Source of the DNA: Dermatemys mawii
Lineage: Eukaryota; Chordata; Testudines; Dermatemydidae
Length of the DNA stretch: 64,000 nucleotides
Direction of reading: 5' to 3'
Assembly (NCBI GenBank): GCA_007922305.1
Contig: ML677341.1
Span: 66,042,064 to 66,106,063, forward strand
Part shown: positions 8,701 through 20,068 of the stretch, one piece after another
Position numbering within the stretch: position 1 is the stretch's first letter
How the letters are laid out: each line of letters starts with the position of its first letter
Made by a program: the position numbers and the translations under genes
Notes under the pieces: model-generated
Told to the model about the DNA's origin: nothing
Seen by the model: the letters and a program-made list of their open reading frames with translations, nothing else
The model's database searches: none

Positions 8701-11700
8701 AAGGACTGTAGTGCCTCTGGTGATATTCATAGGTTTGTCAAGAAACCCGGTGAAATTAGAGAGCATGGCTGCTTTTCAGTACTTAGACAAAAGTCATGGC
8801 ATTTTCATGCAGCTATTTTGAAAAGTTGAGTAGCAACATAATCAGTTACTGGAGTTCTTTACTGCATAGAAATCTAAAAAAGGTAGGGAAGGGAGGGTAG
8901 AATAGTGTAGACCCTCTAACCTCTGAGACGCCTTTAGGCTCTCCAGGGAAGATGAGACCAGCCTCCTCTCTTCCAGCAGAATGAGTTTGGTGGAGCTTCA
9001 CATTTATCACGCTTCCCAGGTAGAAGCTGACTGGTAGGGCCTAGCACTTGGTAGAAATCCCAGCCCCCTTTCCTGCCCAGTGGATTAGAGGTGCTGGACT
9101 CTTTTGCAGGGCATTGGCTCTGTAATTTGTTGAGGAGTTAGTTTATTTGTGGCTTCTAGGTACCTTGTAGACATTAAGCCTAGTTTCCAAATAGTTTCCT
9201 CAAAGTATTTTGTATCTTGTTTGTTTTTTTGGAAATCTTATGCACTTAACCCTGGTGCTGGGTACAATTTTCAAAGATGTCTAAGTGATTTGGGAGTGTA
9301 AGTCCTATTGAAAGTCAGTGATTCTTAGGCTGGTAAATTACTCAGTAAAATTTTCAAGATTGCTATCTAAAGTTCAAAAGACAACTTGTGCCCGTAATAC
9401 CCTAGACTTTCCACCCATTTCTTGGTCAGACAGTCTGACTCTTGTCTCTTCTGGAGTGCTCTCTCTGAGCAAGAGGGTGGACTTTATAGGAATAAGGGGA
9501 TACGCTGATCTATATAACTTTTTCATCTTTTATAGTAAAGTGGAACTTGCCATGACATCAGATGGAAGGACAATTGTCTGCTACCATCCTTCAGTTGAAA
9601 TTCCATATGAGCACACAAAGGTATATATAGATTTGCACAAATATGTTTCCTGTTTGCTTGAAAGTACAGACAATCTTTAATTTGGCCAGCAATGTTCTTT
9701 TGGGCTATCCCTTTTTTAGCTCTTATGAAGTGTCTCAGTACACTGGGTAACGTGGCCAGAATATTGTGATATAAATTTATAATGAATTTGGCTACTATCT
9801 AGGGGTAGTTCATGCTGTTGGTGGGAGCAGGGAAAATATACCATGGAGATGGGTGCAGTATATGAACTTGAATAGAACAGATTTGGGTTCTCCTGACTGC
9901 CACTCGCTCCTGTGTGGGCTTGGACCAGTCACTTCTCTCTGTGCTATAGATTCCACAGGAAAGATTCATTTGCAGGAGATGCAGATAGATTCCCCTGTAG
10001 GGATACAATTCTGGGAAAGAGATTTACAGCCACAGTAGGACAGGCACAGAGTGGATTGATTTAAATCAAAGTGAATCTGGCAGTCTATGGGAGCCTAACC
10101 TGCCTCTGAAACCTTAGATTTTGAGAAAATAATTTTCTTTCCATCATTTGTGCCCTTTGCATTCTTTGCACTTATTCAGCTTGGAGAAGATAAAACAGAC
10201 TAGACTTTTTGTTTAGAGATAGTTTGACTTTCTAATTCTTATCTGCAGTGGTGGATTGTGAACTGTTCAGGGCAGTGGTTAAATGTTTTAATTAGAGTTA
10301 AATACTAAAAGCTGACTAAAGTAATTTGCTCATTACTGATGATTTTGTAGCCCATACCTCGACCAGATCCAGTGGATAACAAAGAAGAAACACATGATCA
10401 AGTGCTGAAATCCAGACTGGAAGTAAAGGAGCTAAAGAATAGGAAAGGTCCTACATTGGAGGAGCTCAGCAAAATGTTTTACACAACAAAACATCGCTGG
10501 TACCCTGTGGGACAGTAAGTGTCTTTTCTGAAGTATTTGTCCTTTGGGGGTTGAAAGGAAATAGGAATAAACAACATGGGCAAAATTCACCCCTACCTAA
10601 TGTACTTCATTAGGTATGACGTAGTAATGTTAGCATCAGACTATTAAGTACTTTACATAACACTTACATTTATGTAGGGATAAATTCCTTAAGGAATTTT
10701 CACTGGAGATACTGTCTTAGAATCTCATCAAAAAGAGTATTGTATAGTAATGTCAAGGGAGATGATTTTTCTTCATCCTATTGATTAGATGATGATTCTG
10801 GTATTCTTCATTAATGTCTCACTGTGAAACCAATCTGTTATGTTAATAACCTTTGATCAAGAACATTAGTTTCTGCCTAATATCTCTATTGTAGATTAGA
10901 CTTGCTCTGAGCAAGTCTAAATGACATGGTGCTTACCAGTGGCAGTCTACACTAGGGCTTCTAGCATGCCGGACGACAGTGGAGCTACAGCAATATTAGC
11001 AGTGGTGATAAGCTTTGTAATATGTCCGTAGTGTAGATAAGACCTTAGTTACTGACCTCAGTTTTTCCACTTTGGTCAAATTATTTTCTCTTCAGAGATT
11101 TATAGCCCTTGGGGAATAAAATTCTCAGCATTATCTACCCCTTTTGAATACTTACCTTCTCCAGTGATATCTTTCTAGAATCCTTCCTAGTTAGTTGTTG
11201 CTTTTAGTTTTAAGTTATTGTGAAAAACCATGGATGCTCCTTTGTTCCAAAGGACCTGTGATAGGGAAGCACTGTCAGCTCTTATATTTGCAGTCTCTTA
11301 AAAGGTAAGATTTGTGAGAAGGAAGCACTCCTGATAAAGTTGCTCCCACTTTAAACACTATTTATGTTCAGCTGTGCCAGTGGAAACAAAGCCTGTTTTA
11401 GCCTCTGTCATGAGTCCTTTCTAAAATGGTTTCATAACACTTTAAGATGGCTGAAGTTAACAGAGAACTGAAGAGCTGAATTCTTCCCTGAATGATTGCA
11501 GTTATATAAGAAAAAGTATATGGGACTAGATGAGAAAGAACTGATTGTAGAAACTTGTTCCAGTTGAAAACTCTGTTCTTTCACAATCAGCAACAAAACT
11601 TCCTTTCCTTGTATATGAAATCAGGGATATCTTCTTTTGATCTAGTGTGGTGGTAGTTTTAGTTGAAAGGACACTGTTCACTTGAATTTTTAGTTAAATT

Positions 11701-12281
11701 GACTATTAAAAAATGATACCAGCTAAGCCATATTGTTTTGTTTTTTTAAAAAGGATATTCTGATTTTTTTAATGCTTTTTAGAAAGTAGGAGGGAGTCAT
11801 TGGTGGAGTCCTCCTTCATCAGGAGCAGGTCATTTTTTATTTTCTTGATGTTCAAGGACCCTTTTAAGCGAAGAAGAAGCTAACTGACCATCTAGTGAAA
11901 TGAATTTTATCCAAAGTGCTGTCAAGTGCATAGAGTAAATAAGCTTGGAAAAACTGAAGTTTTATTTGCCAATTTCTTTTAATAATCTTGGTGGTGGTTG
12001 TAACTAAAGTCGGGATAAAATTCAGATGTGAATTTCAAGTTGGTTGTATTGTGTACTTGTTCACAAAGCAGTAGAAGGGGCAGTGTTATTTATGTAGGTA
12101 ATGTCTTGTGAACAGGAGACAAATGTGTTGAGTAGCCCTTGTGTATCTTTTCACAGTTCTACTAATATGTAGGCTGTCAGGAAAATCCAAGATGACATAC
12201 CACATTGTTATCACTGCAATTCTTTTTTCTTCCAGATATCACAGAAGACGCAAGAAACTCAATACTCCTAAAGACAGATGA
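5629..12281 (+). CDS. MRPL42: MRPL42, mitochondrial large ribosomal subunit protein mL42
   Basis: Split gene; coding segments 5629-5713, 8379-8442, 9536-9620, 10351-10514 and 12236-12281, giving 147 codons before TGA (human protein: 142 residues). The joins keep one frame and each intron has GT and AG ends. The body matches vertebrate MRPL42 closely: [13 protein letters not shown] (residues 37-49), [18 protein letters not shown] then [34 protein letters not shown], and the basic tail [14 protein letters not shown]. The first 28 residues are Arg/Ser/Thr-rich without acidic residues, as expected for a mitochondrial import presequence, and are little conserved. The product is a structural protein of the mitochondrial 39S subunit. 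The start at 5629 is the first ATG of the exon and has a purine at -3 and G at +4. No frameshift or stop is seen. Confidence 0.95.
5714..8378 (+). other. MRPL42: MRPL42 intron
   Basis: GT..AG intron of 2.67 kb, mostly AT-rich unique-looking sequence. A more G-rich patch with irregular GGAG words lies at 7480-7640. Open frames here (for example 6185-6748 minus and 7223-7622 plus) show no domain and overlap on opposite strands. No clear transposable element recognised. Confidence 0.5.
8379..8442 (+). CDS. MRPL42: MRPL42 second coding exon
   Basis: The acceptor TTTTTTCTCATCTTTGCAG ends at 8378 and the donor is TG|GTACAC after 8442. The exon encodes [20 protein letters not shown], aligned with the human GALYCVCHKSTYS.LPDDYN segment. 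The last two bases (TG) join the T of the next exon to give Cys, as in the human protein. Confidence 0.92.
9265..9362. repeat. Degenerate palindromic MITE in MRPL42 intron
   Basis: Left words CAATTTTCAAAGATGTCTAAG and GTGATTTGGGAGTGTAAGTC are mirrored by GATTCTTAGGCTGGTAAATTACTC and AAAATTTTCAAG around a centre near 9312 (CCTATTGAAAGTCAGTG). The inverted symmetry is clear but heavily mutated. Family not named. Confidence 0.45.
9536..9620 (+). CDS. MRPL42: MRPL42 third coding exon
   Basis: Acceptor CATCTTTTATAG ends at 9535; donor AAG|GTATAT after 9620. It encodes [12 protein letters not shown] and [16 protein letters not shown], the best-conserved part of the protein. It contributes one base to the preceding Cys codon and ends on a codon boundary. 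Confidence 0.95.
10351..10514 (+). CDS. MRPL42: MRPL42 fourth coding exon
   Basis: Acceptor GATGATTTTGTAG ends at 10350; donor ACA|GTAAGT after 10514. It encodes [20 protein letters not shown], a variable linker with [13 protein letters not shown], then [19 protein letters not shown]. The human protein has the same order with a variable linker (KVEHLEEGP). Ends in phase 2. Confidence 0.95.
10930..11048. mobile_element. Harbinger-type MITE, degenerate
   Basis: A short element in the MRPL42 intron with ends GGCAGTCTACACTAGGG and CCGTAGTGTAGATAAGACC, inverted versions of the GTCTACACTA terminus seen on the full Harbinger element at 18676. About 120 bp, no coding capacity. The target duplication is not clear. 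Confidence 0.5.
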
Positions 12282-12420
12282 TTACAATAATTTGTGTGTC
12301 TGCTCCATGTCATTAACTGTACTGGAAATAAATAATAAAAACAGGAGTTTTGCTAATCAATTCTGTGTTAGTGTTATATCATTAGTCATTTTTCCATAAA
12401 TAAAACTTGATTCTGAAATT
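12236..12420 (+). CDS. MRPL42: MRPL42 last exon with 3' UTR
   Basis: The acceptor TTTTTTCTTCCAG ends at 12235. The exon encodes [14 protein letters not shown] and stops with TGA at 12279-12281. Three AATAAA signals follow (12327, 12334 and 12399), so polyadenylation is expected within about 150 bp of the stop. The exact cleavage site is unknown. Confidence 0.92.
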
Positions 12421-13744
12421 CTTGTATGGGTAGGAACAGAATATCAGGATTGAAAGTCCCAGCAATAGAGCTGAATGCCTCAGGCTTCCTAGAAGACTGA
12501 AATTAAGTAAGTGAAACACAGATGACCTTTAAGATTGAGATGAAAGAATATTAGGCTCCTACAGCTGTTGATGGTTACAAGTAATGTAATTGCTTCCAAG
12601 TACCACCTTATAAGTGTCTAAAATTATCATCTCTTACTGAAACTGGCTAGCTCTAGTTACAGCTTAGTTTCAAGGTATAATTACTCATATTTTTACAGAT
12701 TGCCCAGAGCTCCCAAATGTTAGCTTTATAAATAGCTACATTCAGTAAGGTTGTGTCAGATACACACAACTGTATGGTTGTAGCTGTGCGGAGGAAGGGA
12801 TTTCTGCCATGGCAGGATAGTCACTGAAGATACCAGAGCCTTTCCAACCTGTCATGGGAAGGCATGGCCCTTACGAAGCCCTTTTTCTAGTCTCTCTAAA
12901 GTTCAGAAGATTGTGATGTTTATATCCTCCGTGTCCTAGTTGAAGTTTGCCTCGTGGGTGAAATTTGTGGGTAGTCAGGACAGTGGAAGATTGGGTTTGA
13001 CTTCAGACAATTTGAGCTAATAGATTAATGGCACTGATGGCAAGCTTAGCTGCCTTTTGGACCCTGGAAGGCTGAAGACTGGCAAATACTTCATTTTATG
13101 GGGAGAGACAGAGGACTGAAACCAGCCCCATTGAATCTGTTTAAAGAAGTGACTCCTGCTGTATGGCACCAAGTATAAATACATATAAATATTTGCTAGC
13201 TGTATTTAACATTACTTCTGAACACTTAGTGTAACTGAAGCTCAGTTCCAGGCCAACATCTAAAATGTCTGTAAAGTGCCTAGCAAAATGGGGTTGGGGC
13301 ATTTGGGGTTGCTTGCTTTTCCATGGTAGCCTCCAGCATCCATTACACAGATTCTATTACTGCATCTCTTTGGCCTCTGGGCTTTTAAGGCCTGATCTAC
13401 CTAGGGCAGAAAATGTCATGGTTGCTGGACGTTAGATGGGGATTAAGTGCAATTCTGAGAGGAAATAACTCCTCTGAAACAGCAAAGCACACCACCATCT
13501 GCTCAAGTATTTTTATATTAACTGTCCTACAACAGCCACCTCTCTCATTTAATATAAGGAGATTCTTTGGATCTCTTATGCCTACTATTGTTTTAGGCAC
13601 CAGTCTTATATTAGGCAGTGCTAGCATGGATCCTTGTGTGTCTGAAGAGATCCAAATGACTTTGGTGGAGTCATATTAGCAGATCCGGGTGCAGGATCAG
13701 GTCATTATTTTCTAGAATGGCAGCTAGATGCCCCAAACTAGATC
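12421..13744. other. Intergenic, nothing recognised
   Basis: Moderately AT-rich sequence 3' of MRPL42. Open frames at 13397-13679 on both strands overlap each other and have no recognisable domain. No repeat recognised. Confidence 0.4.
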
Positions 13745-13957
13745 ATAGCCAGATTGTACAGCACCTGACAGTGTCAGTCACAGCCCTGAAGAGCTAACAA
13801 CCAAAAGAGAAAGAGGGTTGGAAGAGAAGCAGGCACAAAAAGGCCAAGGTCACACAACAAATTAATGGTAGAGCCAGGAACAGAACTGTGGTCTCTTGAG
13901 TCTGTCCATTGTCCTACCCACACAATTGCATTGCCTCTCTCATACTGCCAAATCATA
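13745..13957 (-). repeat. MIR-like SINE
   Basis: It contains GTACAGCACCTGACA and GAAGAGCTAACAACC (the tail, antisense), then the MIR-type core words AAGGTCACACAACAAATTAATGG, GAGCCAGGAACAGAACTG and CTGTCCATTGTCCTACCC, here read on the plus strand and so antisense to MIR. These words fit the MIR/CORE-SINE family well. Strongly diverged. Confidence 0.65.
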
Positions 13958-14040
13958 GATTCCAAAGCCAAAACCAATCATGATCATCTAGTCTCACCTC
14001 TAGTGTGTTACCTGTTCATTTTAATAGACGGTTGAGTACC
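13958..14040 (-). repeat. CR1 3'-end fragment, antisense
   Basis: ATCATAGATTCCAAAGCC, then GATCATCTAGTCTCACCTC, the antisense of a CR1 3' terminus. The same words recur at 58895-58945. Short and old; it abuts the MIR-like SINE. Confidence 0.6.
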
Positions 14041-15473
14041 ACACAGGTTTAATCCTCAATTCATTTTGATTACTGTTCTTGCAATAATAATTACAAAGCA
14101 GTGTATTTCCATAGGGGACTAGGACTGGAAAAACTGGTCCGTCAGACTGCTGTAAGAGTTAAACATCCTCTAAGTCCTATGTACACTAAGGAGGTTGCTG
14201 TAAATAGTAATTAATGGGATAATGAAGGTATTATTACCAAAAGAAATAGATCACAAGTGATATGTGAAGTTGAAAGTTCCGGTACATGAAACTGGTAGCA
14301 AATAATTCAATTTTATTTAACCACATGACAGTGAATAGTGACTTTTGTGCAAGACACAATATATACTCCTAGAAAAACTATACATAAGGTAATCCAATCT
14401 ATTTAGAAGATAAACAGTTTAATCTGTAAAATTCAAAATTTTTAAAAAAAGCTTTATCCAAATCTGAATGCAAGTTGGTTTGTTGACCAACCCCTCACCC
14501 AAAACCAGACATTTTTGCTAGCAGAGTAAGAAGTGGTCACACTTCCCTCTGCTGCTGTGCAGTCAAGATAGAGAGTTTAAAATTAATTCTGAAATTGGCT
14601 GTTGGCTTTGCAGCATACTATACAATGTCTTTGGCATGCTGGATAACAATAAAGGAGGCTACCACAAAAGAGGATTTGGTATGCCTGTGTAAAGGGTCAT
14701 ATTTTATGTTGTCTGCTCCAGACATTAAATGACCATCACAAATTGAATGAAAAAGGAAGATTTTTTTCCTTACCTTCCAAAATATTATTTCCTATGAAAT
14801 GCCAGTTAGAAATGTACACTATATCTAAAATCTGTGTTCATAACAGTTTATATTGCACAGGAATATTGGTAGTGTGTAGTTTGGAGCTGCAACTTTTAAT
14901 CTTATGTCTAAACTATTGGGTGTATTGTCTTGCACATGGATTAGGGCCCCAGATACTACAGATTGTAAAGGAGGCATTGTTAAAATGGGCCTGACATAGT
15001 GGGGGAGATTAGATGCCATTAACATGGTAATACTCTACACCTAACTTTCCTTTTGATTATATTACCACTACCTTTTCATGCTGTTTCTTATAAAGAAATA
15101 AATGCCTTGTCAAGTTTTCCCATGAGGAGTAAGTAAAGAAGCCTTGATCTTAACCTGTTCCTGTTTGTTTTTTCCTTCAAATACTCAGCAATAGAGTGAT
15201 GCTGTCCTGCAAAATCCTCTGAGAATCAACTTGCTATGTTTGGAATTGCCTTTCACCCTTCTAGTTGGCATTATTTCCTTCAGTGATTTTCCCCAAACCT
15301 ATTAAGTATGCAGTGTCCTGAGCATTAGGTACTACACTGATATGCTATAGAAAGCCCTACCAGAAAGATGGGTTGTTTAAAACTTCCATTAATCAATCAC
15401 TGAGCCTAAATCTACCCCACCTTGGCTTAATCCCAAATTTAAAAATCCCTGGATTCTCTGATCACATTGGTTC
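14041..15473. other. Intergenic, nothing recognised
   Basis: AT-rich sequence with no gene, splice-supported exon or clear repeat seen. Short open frames near 14743-15025 overlap on opposite strands and look random. Confidence 0.4.
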
Positions 15474-15481
15474 CTTTAAAC

Positions 15482-16095
15482 CAGAGTGGGCAAACTTTTT
15501 GACCTGAGGGCCACGTCAGGGTTGCAAAATTGTATGGAGGGCCAAGTAGGGAAGGCTGTTCCTCCCCAAACAGCCTGGCCCTGCCCCCTATCTGACCCTC
15601 TCCCACTTCCTACCCCACCTGCCCCCTTCAGAGTCCCTGACCCAATCAACCCTGCCCCCTCGCCTCTTGTCCCCTGACCACCTCATCCAGAGACCCCCTG
15701 CAATTGCCCCCCCCCGGACTCCACCCCCCCACTCATCCCCGACCACCCCCTCCAGAGACCTCCCACCCTAACTGCCCCCCAGGATCCCACCCAGCCCCCC
15801 CCAACCCCTATCCACACCCCTGCCCCCTGACAGACCCCTGGGACTCCCACACCCTATCCAACACCCCGGTTCCCTGTCCCCTGACTGCCCTCCCAGAACC
15901 TCCACCCCATCCAACCCCCCCAGCTCTTGCCCCAGCCCCCTTACCATGCTGCTCAGAGCAGCATGCAGCCCCACCCCCCAAAGAGGGGAGAAGGTGGGGG
16001 AAAGGCTGGGGGGGTAGCCTCCTGAAGTTCAGGGGCCAGACAGGATGGTCCCACAGGCCGGATGTGGCCTGGGGGCCGTAGTTTGCCCACTTATG
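15482..16095 (+). mobile_element. hAT-type MITE, GGGCAAAC family
   Basis: A 614-bp element with inverted ends CAGAGTGGGCAAAC and GTTTGCCCACTTATG. The left interior has GACCTGAGGGCCACGTCAGG and the right GGATGTGGCCTGGGGGCC. The interior is C-rich with recurring CCCCTGACC and CCACCC words, plus the ATGCTGCTCAGAGCAGCATG palindrome also found at 41935 and 52358. Possible degraded 8-bp duplications are CTTTAAAC and CTTCAGAT (5 of 8). Proline-rich open frames inside are composition artefacts. Confidence 0.8.
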
Positions 16096-16269
16096 CTTCA
16101 GATTTTCCATTCCCCTCCATTCTCCACGTACCTTTTATGCTGCCCAATGTCTTTCTCCATTATAACAGTTTGCTTTACAGAAATCTCGTTACAGTATCAT
16201 TAGTTGCCTTCTTTGCATCTTAAATTCAGTTAGTTTTTGGTCAAATATCTTCACTAGAGTTAAAAATGT

Positions 16270-16495
16270 CTGTGATGTCTTGGGGTATGTTTACACTGCA
16301 GCTGGAAGCATCCTCTCAGGCCACATATACAGACTTGTGCTGGCAAGGCTTGAGCTGGCACAATTAAAAGAGCAGTGGGCTTGAGAGCCCATGCTCTAGC
16401 CCAAACTGCAATGTCCACACTTTTAAGGCTGCTACCTGGGTCTGTTTACCCACTTGGGTAGCTCAGTCCCAGCTGCAGTTTAGACATATCTTTGG
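16270..16495. mobile_element. Harbinger-type MITE
   Basis: Ends GGGTATGTTTACACTGCAGC and GCTGCAGTTTAGACATATC form inverted repeats related to the GGGTATGTCTTCACTA terminus of the Harbinger element (right end at 22882). About 225 bp with no coding capacity. Such non-autonomous copies would be moved by the Harbinger machinery, which is an inference. Confidence 0.65.
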
Positions 16496-16867
16496 TAGTT
16501 AAAAATCTTCAAGATTTTAAATATCACTATTAACAGTATTTCCTCTTCTCTACAATTCTGTGATTTTTCAGAGTCTAAACCACACCCTTACTATAAAGTC
16601 CCCTCTACTTTCTTGTTTTCCTTGTATTAACCTATAGTCTTTGGTGGTGTATGTAGTGTCAAAAGTATCCCATCTCCAGGCTTTTCCACGTTATCATCCT
16701 ATACCAGCATTCCAGTTGGATGCTCTAAAACCCAAATCAGACAATGGTAGATTTCTTTATGATTCTCTCTCATGCTTTAAACAGCTATGTAGAGACTAGA
16801 GGCTAGCAAGAGAGTTTTCTGGACTATTGTTTCAGTTCACTTGGACTTAAAGTTTTGAGCTTAACCA

Positions 16868-16990
16868 TAGTTTTGTTTTATTGTAGTGTCTAGGAGCCCT
16901 ACTCTCAGGCAGGACTCCACTGTGCTAGGTACTGTACAAACACAGAACAAAAGACTATTCCTGCCCCGAAGAGCTTACAATCTAAGTACA
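16868..16990 (-). repeat. MIR/L2-type tail, antisense
   Basis: GTCTAGGAGCCCTACTCTC, CACTGTGCTAGGTACTGTAC, AAACACAGAACAAAAGAC and CCGAAGAGCTTACAATCTAA are the antisense of the tail seen in sense at 55970-56135. The tail type is shared by MIR SINEs and L2 LINEs; I cannot separate the two. Confidence 0.6.
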
Positions 16991-18454
16991 AGAGAAGAGA
17001 TGACAGATGGGTATGGAGTACAACTGAGTTTGAATGGTTTCATTTTCAGTTTAAACTAGTCAATCCAGATCCCTTTGAAGTCAGATCAGACTCTCTTTTA
17101 CAAATTTGGCTCTAGTGTTATGTTTGTAGTAAAACCTGAAAGCAGGCAAATTTCTCTGAGTTGCGCTATAAGAGTTTCGTACAGCTCTTTCAGACACTTT
17201 GTGTTGTGCATGCACATGTATCTGATGCTTTTTTAATGTTGCCTTTCAAACACTGCCCTTATTTGTGGTCATGGAGAGGGTTTTGTGGCTTACTGTGGCC
17301 TTCATTTTTTTTTTTTTTTTTCTGATTTAAAGCTCTCTATACTTGCTACCCCATGACTGGGAAAGTTTGATTTCAGTCTAATACCAAAAAAGCTTGTTCC
17401 CAGATTCATATATATAATTTAAGTGGATTGACTTTATCTCCAAGTGAAAGGAAGATTTTCATCTTAAACTGTCCAAACCTCCACAGACACACTAGAGACA
17501 TCACAGCAATGCATGAGAGGAGGGTTTCATTTGTCAAAATAGGCCTTCCCTTTCCCAGGTACGAATGATGTGATTCTGTAGATTACTAATAAAACCAGCA
17601 GAGGGCAGTCTTGTACAAGAGCTCAATTAGATTAGTCTCAAAGCAGAGCCAAAGGAGTTGTATACAGTACTTGAATATTGTGAAAGGAGGGACAGTGGAA
17701 GTGCATGATATTTTTTAAATAGCTTTTTCTGAAGTAGACTCATGGCTTTGAAATACTTGCGAGAAGAGAACTAACCCATTCATGTGTATGCAGGAAGACC
17801 GGTATACCTTGCATGTTGAGGATGGAGGGATATGTAGGGGGCTGTGGTTTGAATGGGAGTGACGGTTTTTCTGTTATGGGCCGAGTGGTACTGATGGCTG
17901 TTTCTAGGGTTGTTTGCTAGTTTCAGATGATTTTTTTTCTTTTTTGTAATTTATGCCAAAGGTAGGCGAGAGCCTTTTAATACTTTTTAAAATCAAGAGT
18001 AATCTAATAATCAACACTTACTTTGAATAATGCAGTGGGTAGGCAGCGGGCTGGAATCAGCTAGGAGGAGGTGTTCTTATTCCCTGCACTAGAGAAAAGA
18101 GGATACTCACTTGATTTCTTTGCTGCCAGGAGTGGATCTGTGGCAAGCAAGTAACTTGAAGGATGTAGGGACACACATGTACAAAAAGAGAGGTTTTGAG
18201 ATGAGTAAGACCCCTGATACTGTTTGTAATTCAGTGACCCAGCTTTGGGAATGTCGTCTTTCCCCCTAGCATGTAATGAGTTCAGCTAAATGTACTAAAT
18301 ATACATTACAGTAAAAGGCAAAGCAGACCTATTGTCAGCCATTACTATAAAAGACTCCAACTACAATGACTTTCCCATTCAGCCCTCCTCATCAGGAAAT
18401 CTTGAATTAAAGAGGTTCTGGAGGATGTTTTAAGGTGAACATCTCTGAGCTTTG
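16991..18454. other. Intergenic, nothing recognised
   Basis: No gene. A T-homopolymer lies near 17307-17321. The rest is unremarkable AT-rich sequence. Confidence 0.4.
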
Positions 18455-18461
18455 TTGCACT

Positions 18462-18580
18462 AAGGAGTTTTCACACAGGTTAAGGCCAGAAGGGCCCATT
18501 AGATCTGGTCTGAGCTCCTGTATATTACAGGCTATTGTGTTATCCAATTATCCCTGTACTGAGCCCAATAAGAGAACTAA
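18462..18580 (-). repeat. CR1 3'-end fragment, antisense
   Basis: AGGCCAGAAGGGCCCATTAGA, GAGCTCCTGTATATTACAGG, TTATCCCTGTACTGAGCCCA correspond to the antisense of a CR1-type 3' region. It ends about 95 bp before the Harbinger insertion. Confidence 0.55.
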
Positions 18581-19075
18581 AGCTCCTCCTCTGTGCCTAC
18601 TCTGCTTTCCCATCTGTTGCCTCCTGAGTACCCTTCCTATTCCACCTGTTGCTGTCTCTTGTTTCCTTCTTCTATGGCCTGGTCTACACTATGACTTACG
18701 GTCGACTTTAGCACTGTTAAGTCGACCTAAACCTGCAACCGTCCTCACACGGCAGCCATTTAAATCAATTTAAAGGGCCCTTAAAATCAATTTCTGTACT
18801 CCTCCCTGATGAGAGGAGTAGCGCTGAAATCGACCTCTCTGGGTCGACTGTGGCTTAGTGAGGACGCATGTAGACTTTATTGGCTGCCGGGCGCTGTCCC
18901 ACAGTGCTCCATTGTGACCGCTCTGGACAGCACTCACAATGCTCCACTGTGACCGCTCTGGACAGCAGTCTCAACTCGCTGCTCTGGCCAGGGTGACAGA
19001 AAAAGCCCCGGGAACACTCAAATTTCATTTCCTGTTTGGCCAGCGTGGCGAGCTCACCTGCACAGGACACTCACC

Positions 19076-19657
19076 ATGCAGAGCTCCTCAGAACAAGGCA
19101 CCATGCAGAGCTCATCAGCACAGGAGACCAACCAGTGCAAAAGAGCTCCAGCATGGTCCACACAGGAGGTGTTGGATCTCATTGCTATCTGGGGAGAGGA
19201 ATCCGTGATGGCAGAACTCCGTAACAACAAACGGAATGCCAACACGTTTGCCAGAGTCTCCAAGGCCATGCTGGACAGGGGCCACAGCAGGGAGGCACAG
19301 CAGTGCCGCGTGAAAATTAAGGAGCTGAGGCAAGCGTTCGAGAAAACAAAAGAGGCAAATGGACGCTCTGGGGCACCACCATGGACATGCAAATTTTACA
19401 ACAAACTGAATCAAATACTTGGGGGGGGCCCATCACCATTGCACCAATCTCCGTGGACTCCTCTGATGGGGTAGTCATGAGGCATGAGGATTCAGATGAT
19501 GATGAAGCTGATGAGGAAGATGATACCACGCAGCAGCAGGCAAGCAGAGAGACTCTGTTCCCAGAGAGCCAGGAACTGTTTATCACCCTGGAGCCAATAC
19601 CCTCAGAACCCTCCCAAGGCGGTACCCCAGATGGGGAAGTCAGCGAAGGTACTTCTG
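19076..19657 (+). pseudogene. Harbinger ORF1, Myb/SANT-like DNA-binding protein, exon 1
   Basis: Encodes a DNA-binding partner of the Harbinger transposase. From ATG at 19076 the protein has a Ser/Gln-rich start and then a trihelix/Myb-like domain (about residues 25-115): APAWSTQEVLDLIAIWGEES, FARVSKAMLDRGHSREAQQC, then ELRQAFEKTKEANGRSG and FYNKLNQILGG. An eight-G run at 19421-19428 puts the frame out; six or nine Gs would keep the acidic continuation seen in the next frame (DSDDDEADEEDDT). A donor CTG|GTGAGT follows 19657, and an acceptor TCCTCCTACAG ends at 20508. The family is typical of vertebrate Harbinger elements. Confidence 0.8.
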
Positions 19658-19747
19658 GTGAGTGTCCCTTTAGGGATAAGATAAGGCATGATTTAAAAGG
19701 AAGATTTTATTAATGATTAACTTGGAATACATGCATGGCTAGAACAG

Positions 19748-20068
19748 CTACTGGAAAAGTCTGTCAACATATTCGGGGATGGAGCGGTAATCCTCCAGGG
19801 AGATTTCCATGAAGCTGTCCTGCAGACAACGTTGAACCTTTTGCAGGAGGTTTCTGGGGAGAGCAGCCTTATTGCATCCTCCATAGTAGGAGACTTTGCC
19901 ATGCCACGCTAGGATCAGGTATTCTGGGATCATTGCATAACACAGCATGGCAGCATATGCTTCTGGCGCCTGCTGGGATTTCAGCAACATCCGTTCTTTA
20001 TCTCTCTGTGTAATCCTCAGCAGAGTGATATCGTTCATGGTAGCCTGTTTGAAATAGGGGACAGTCAT
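19748..20068 (-). CDS. Harbinger third ORF, unknown function
   Basis: A 106-codon frame on the minus strand, within the ORF1 intron. No family recognised. A diverged counterpart is readable in the second Harbinger copy (61259-61540 minus) with shared blocks NITLLR/DITLLR, YAAMLC, ELILEW/YLILAW, LPRNLLQ and SFMEIS-ED. Where the two copies differ inside these blocks, several changes are synonymous (CTC/CTT, GAA/GAG) or conservative (Lys/Arg). An AATAAA signal on the minus strand (19706-19711) lies 37 bp past the stop, separate from the transposase signal at 21171-21176. It could be an independent small gene or a 3' exon of the transposase transcript. Confidence 0.5.
   Translation of the reverse strand: MTVPYFKQATMNDITLLRITQRDKERMLLKSQQAPEAYAAMLCYAMIPEYLILAWHGKVSYYGGCNKAALPRNLLQKVQRCLQDSFMEISLEDYRSIPEYVDRLFQ

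Noticed and set aside
15704..16081. Proline/histidine-rich open frame
   Set aside because: It lies fully inside a non-coding hAT MITE; similar C-rich text occurs in every copy of that family.
18435..18773. 112-codon plus-strand frame before the Harbinger element
   Set aside because: It spans an antisense CR1 3' end and runs into the Harbinger terminus, so it is a composite of two transposons.
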